Below, in pieces: positions 5,130 through 6,040 of a DNA stretch of 6,040 bases (positions are counted from its first letter, which is position 1; the number at the start of each line of letters is the position of its first letter). Made by a program: the position numbers and the translations under genes. Below the pieces are notes generated by a model that had not been told where the DNA came from, did not search any database, and saw only the letters and a list, made by a program, of their open reading frames with translations. The stretch comes from Deltaproteobacteria bacterium (GTDB taxonomy: Bacteria > Desulfobacterota > Binatia > UBA9968), in assembly GCA_016184235.1 (NCBI GenBank), contig JACPDC010000047.1, positions 1-6,040 on the forward strand, written 5' to 3'.

Positions 5130-6040
<911 letters not shown>

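Overview
The window looks like a chromosomal segment from a fairly GC-rich, diderm (Gram-negative-type) bacterium. MtgA, a Tat-exported MsrP and a periplasmic signal-peptide protein all imply a periplasm. I cannot place it taxonomically from sequence alone. An uncultured soil or sediment lineage such as Desulfobacterota or Methylomirabilota is a guess. Every gene is on the + strand.

Layout. 1-123 is the 3' end of a gene, possibly of the TatD family. 197-1372 is mutY, the A/G-specific adenine glycosylase, and 1369-2163 is mtgA, a monofunctional peptidoglycan glycosyltransferase that overlaps mutY by 4 bases. 2216-2923 and 2916-3989 are an overlapping OmpR-type response regulator and sensor kinase pair. 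A short control region follows (about 3990-4103). It holds four CTTTA half-sites at exact 11-bp spacing, a layout typical of OmpR/PhoB-family operators. 4104-4385 encodes a small exported protein very rich in Met, Lys and Glu with a GMM heptad repeat. 4459-5019 is a carboxymuconolactone decarboxylase/AhpD-like protein that must be read through an in-frame TGA at 4702-4704. That TGA sits at the second position of the CxxC redox motif and is followed at the right distance by a bacterial SECIS-like hairpin, so it is very probably a selenocysteine protein. 5130-6040 is the 5' part of msrP (yedY), the periplasmic molybdoenzyme that reduces methionine sulfoxide; it runs off the window.

How the genes may work together. 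The segment from about 2216 onward reads as a candidate envelope oxidative or chlorine stress module: a two-component system, a phased operator array, a secreted Met-rich protein that could act as a sacrificial oxidant sink, a selenocysteine AhpD-like redox enzyme, and the periplasmic enzyme that repairs oxidised methionine. Two systems known from the literature are close in concept: the MrpX/YedY1 hypochlorite-scavenging system of Azospira suillum, and E. coli HprSR (YedVW) control of msrPQ. The combination here, two-component control plus Met-rich protein plus AhpD-like selenoprotein plus MsrP, is not one I recognise. It is the most interesting content of the window.

mutY carries three local oddities: an AAAATCC repeat forming its N-terminal codons, an in-frame palindrome-rich insertion in the interdomain linker, and a perfect 27-bp tandem duplication in the C-terminal domain.
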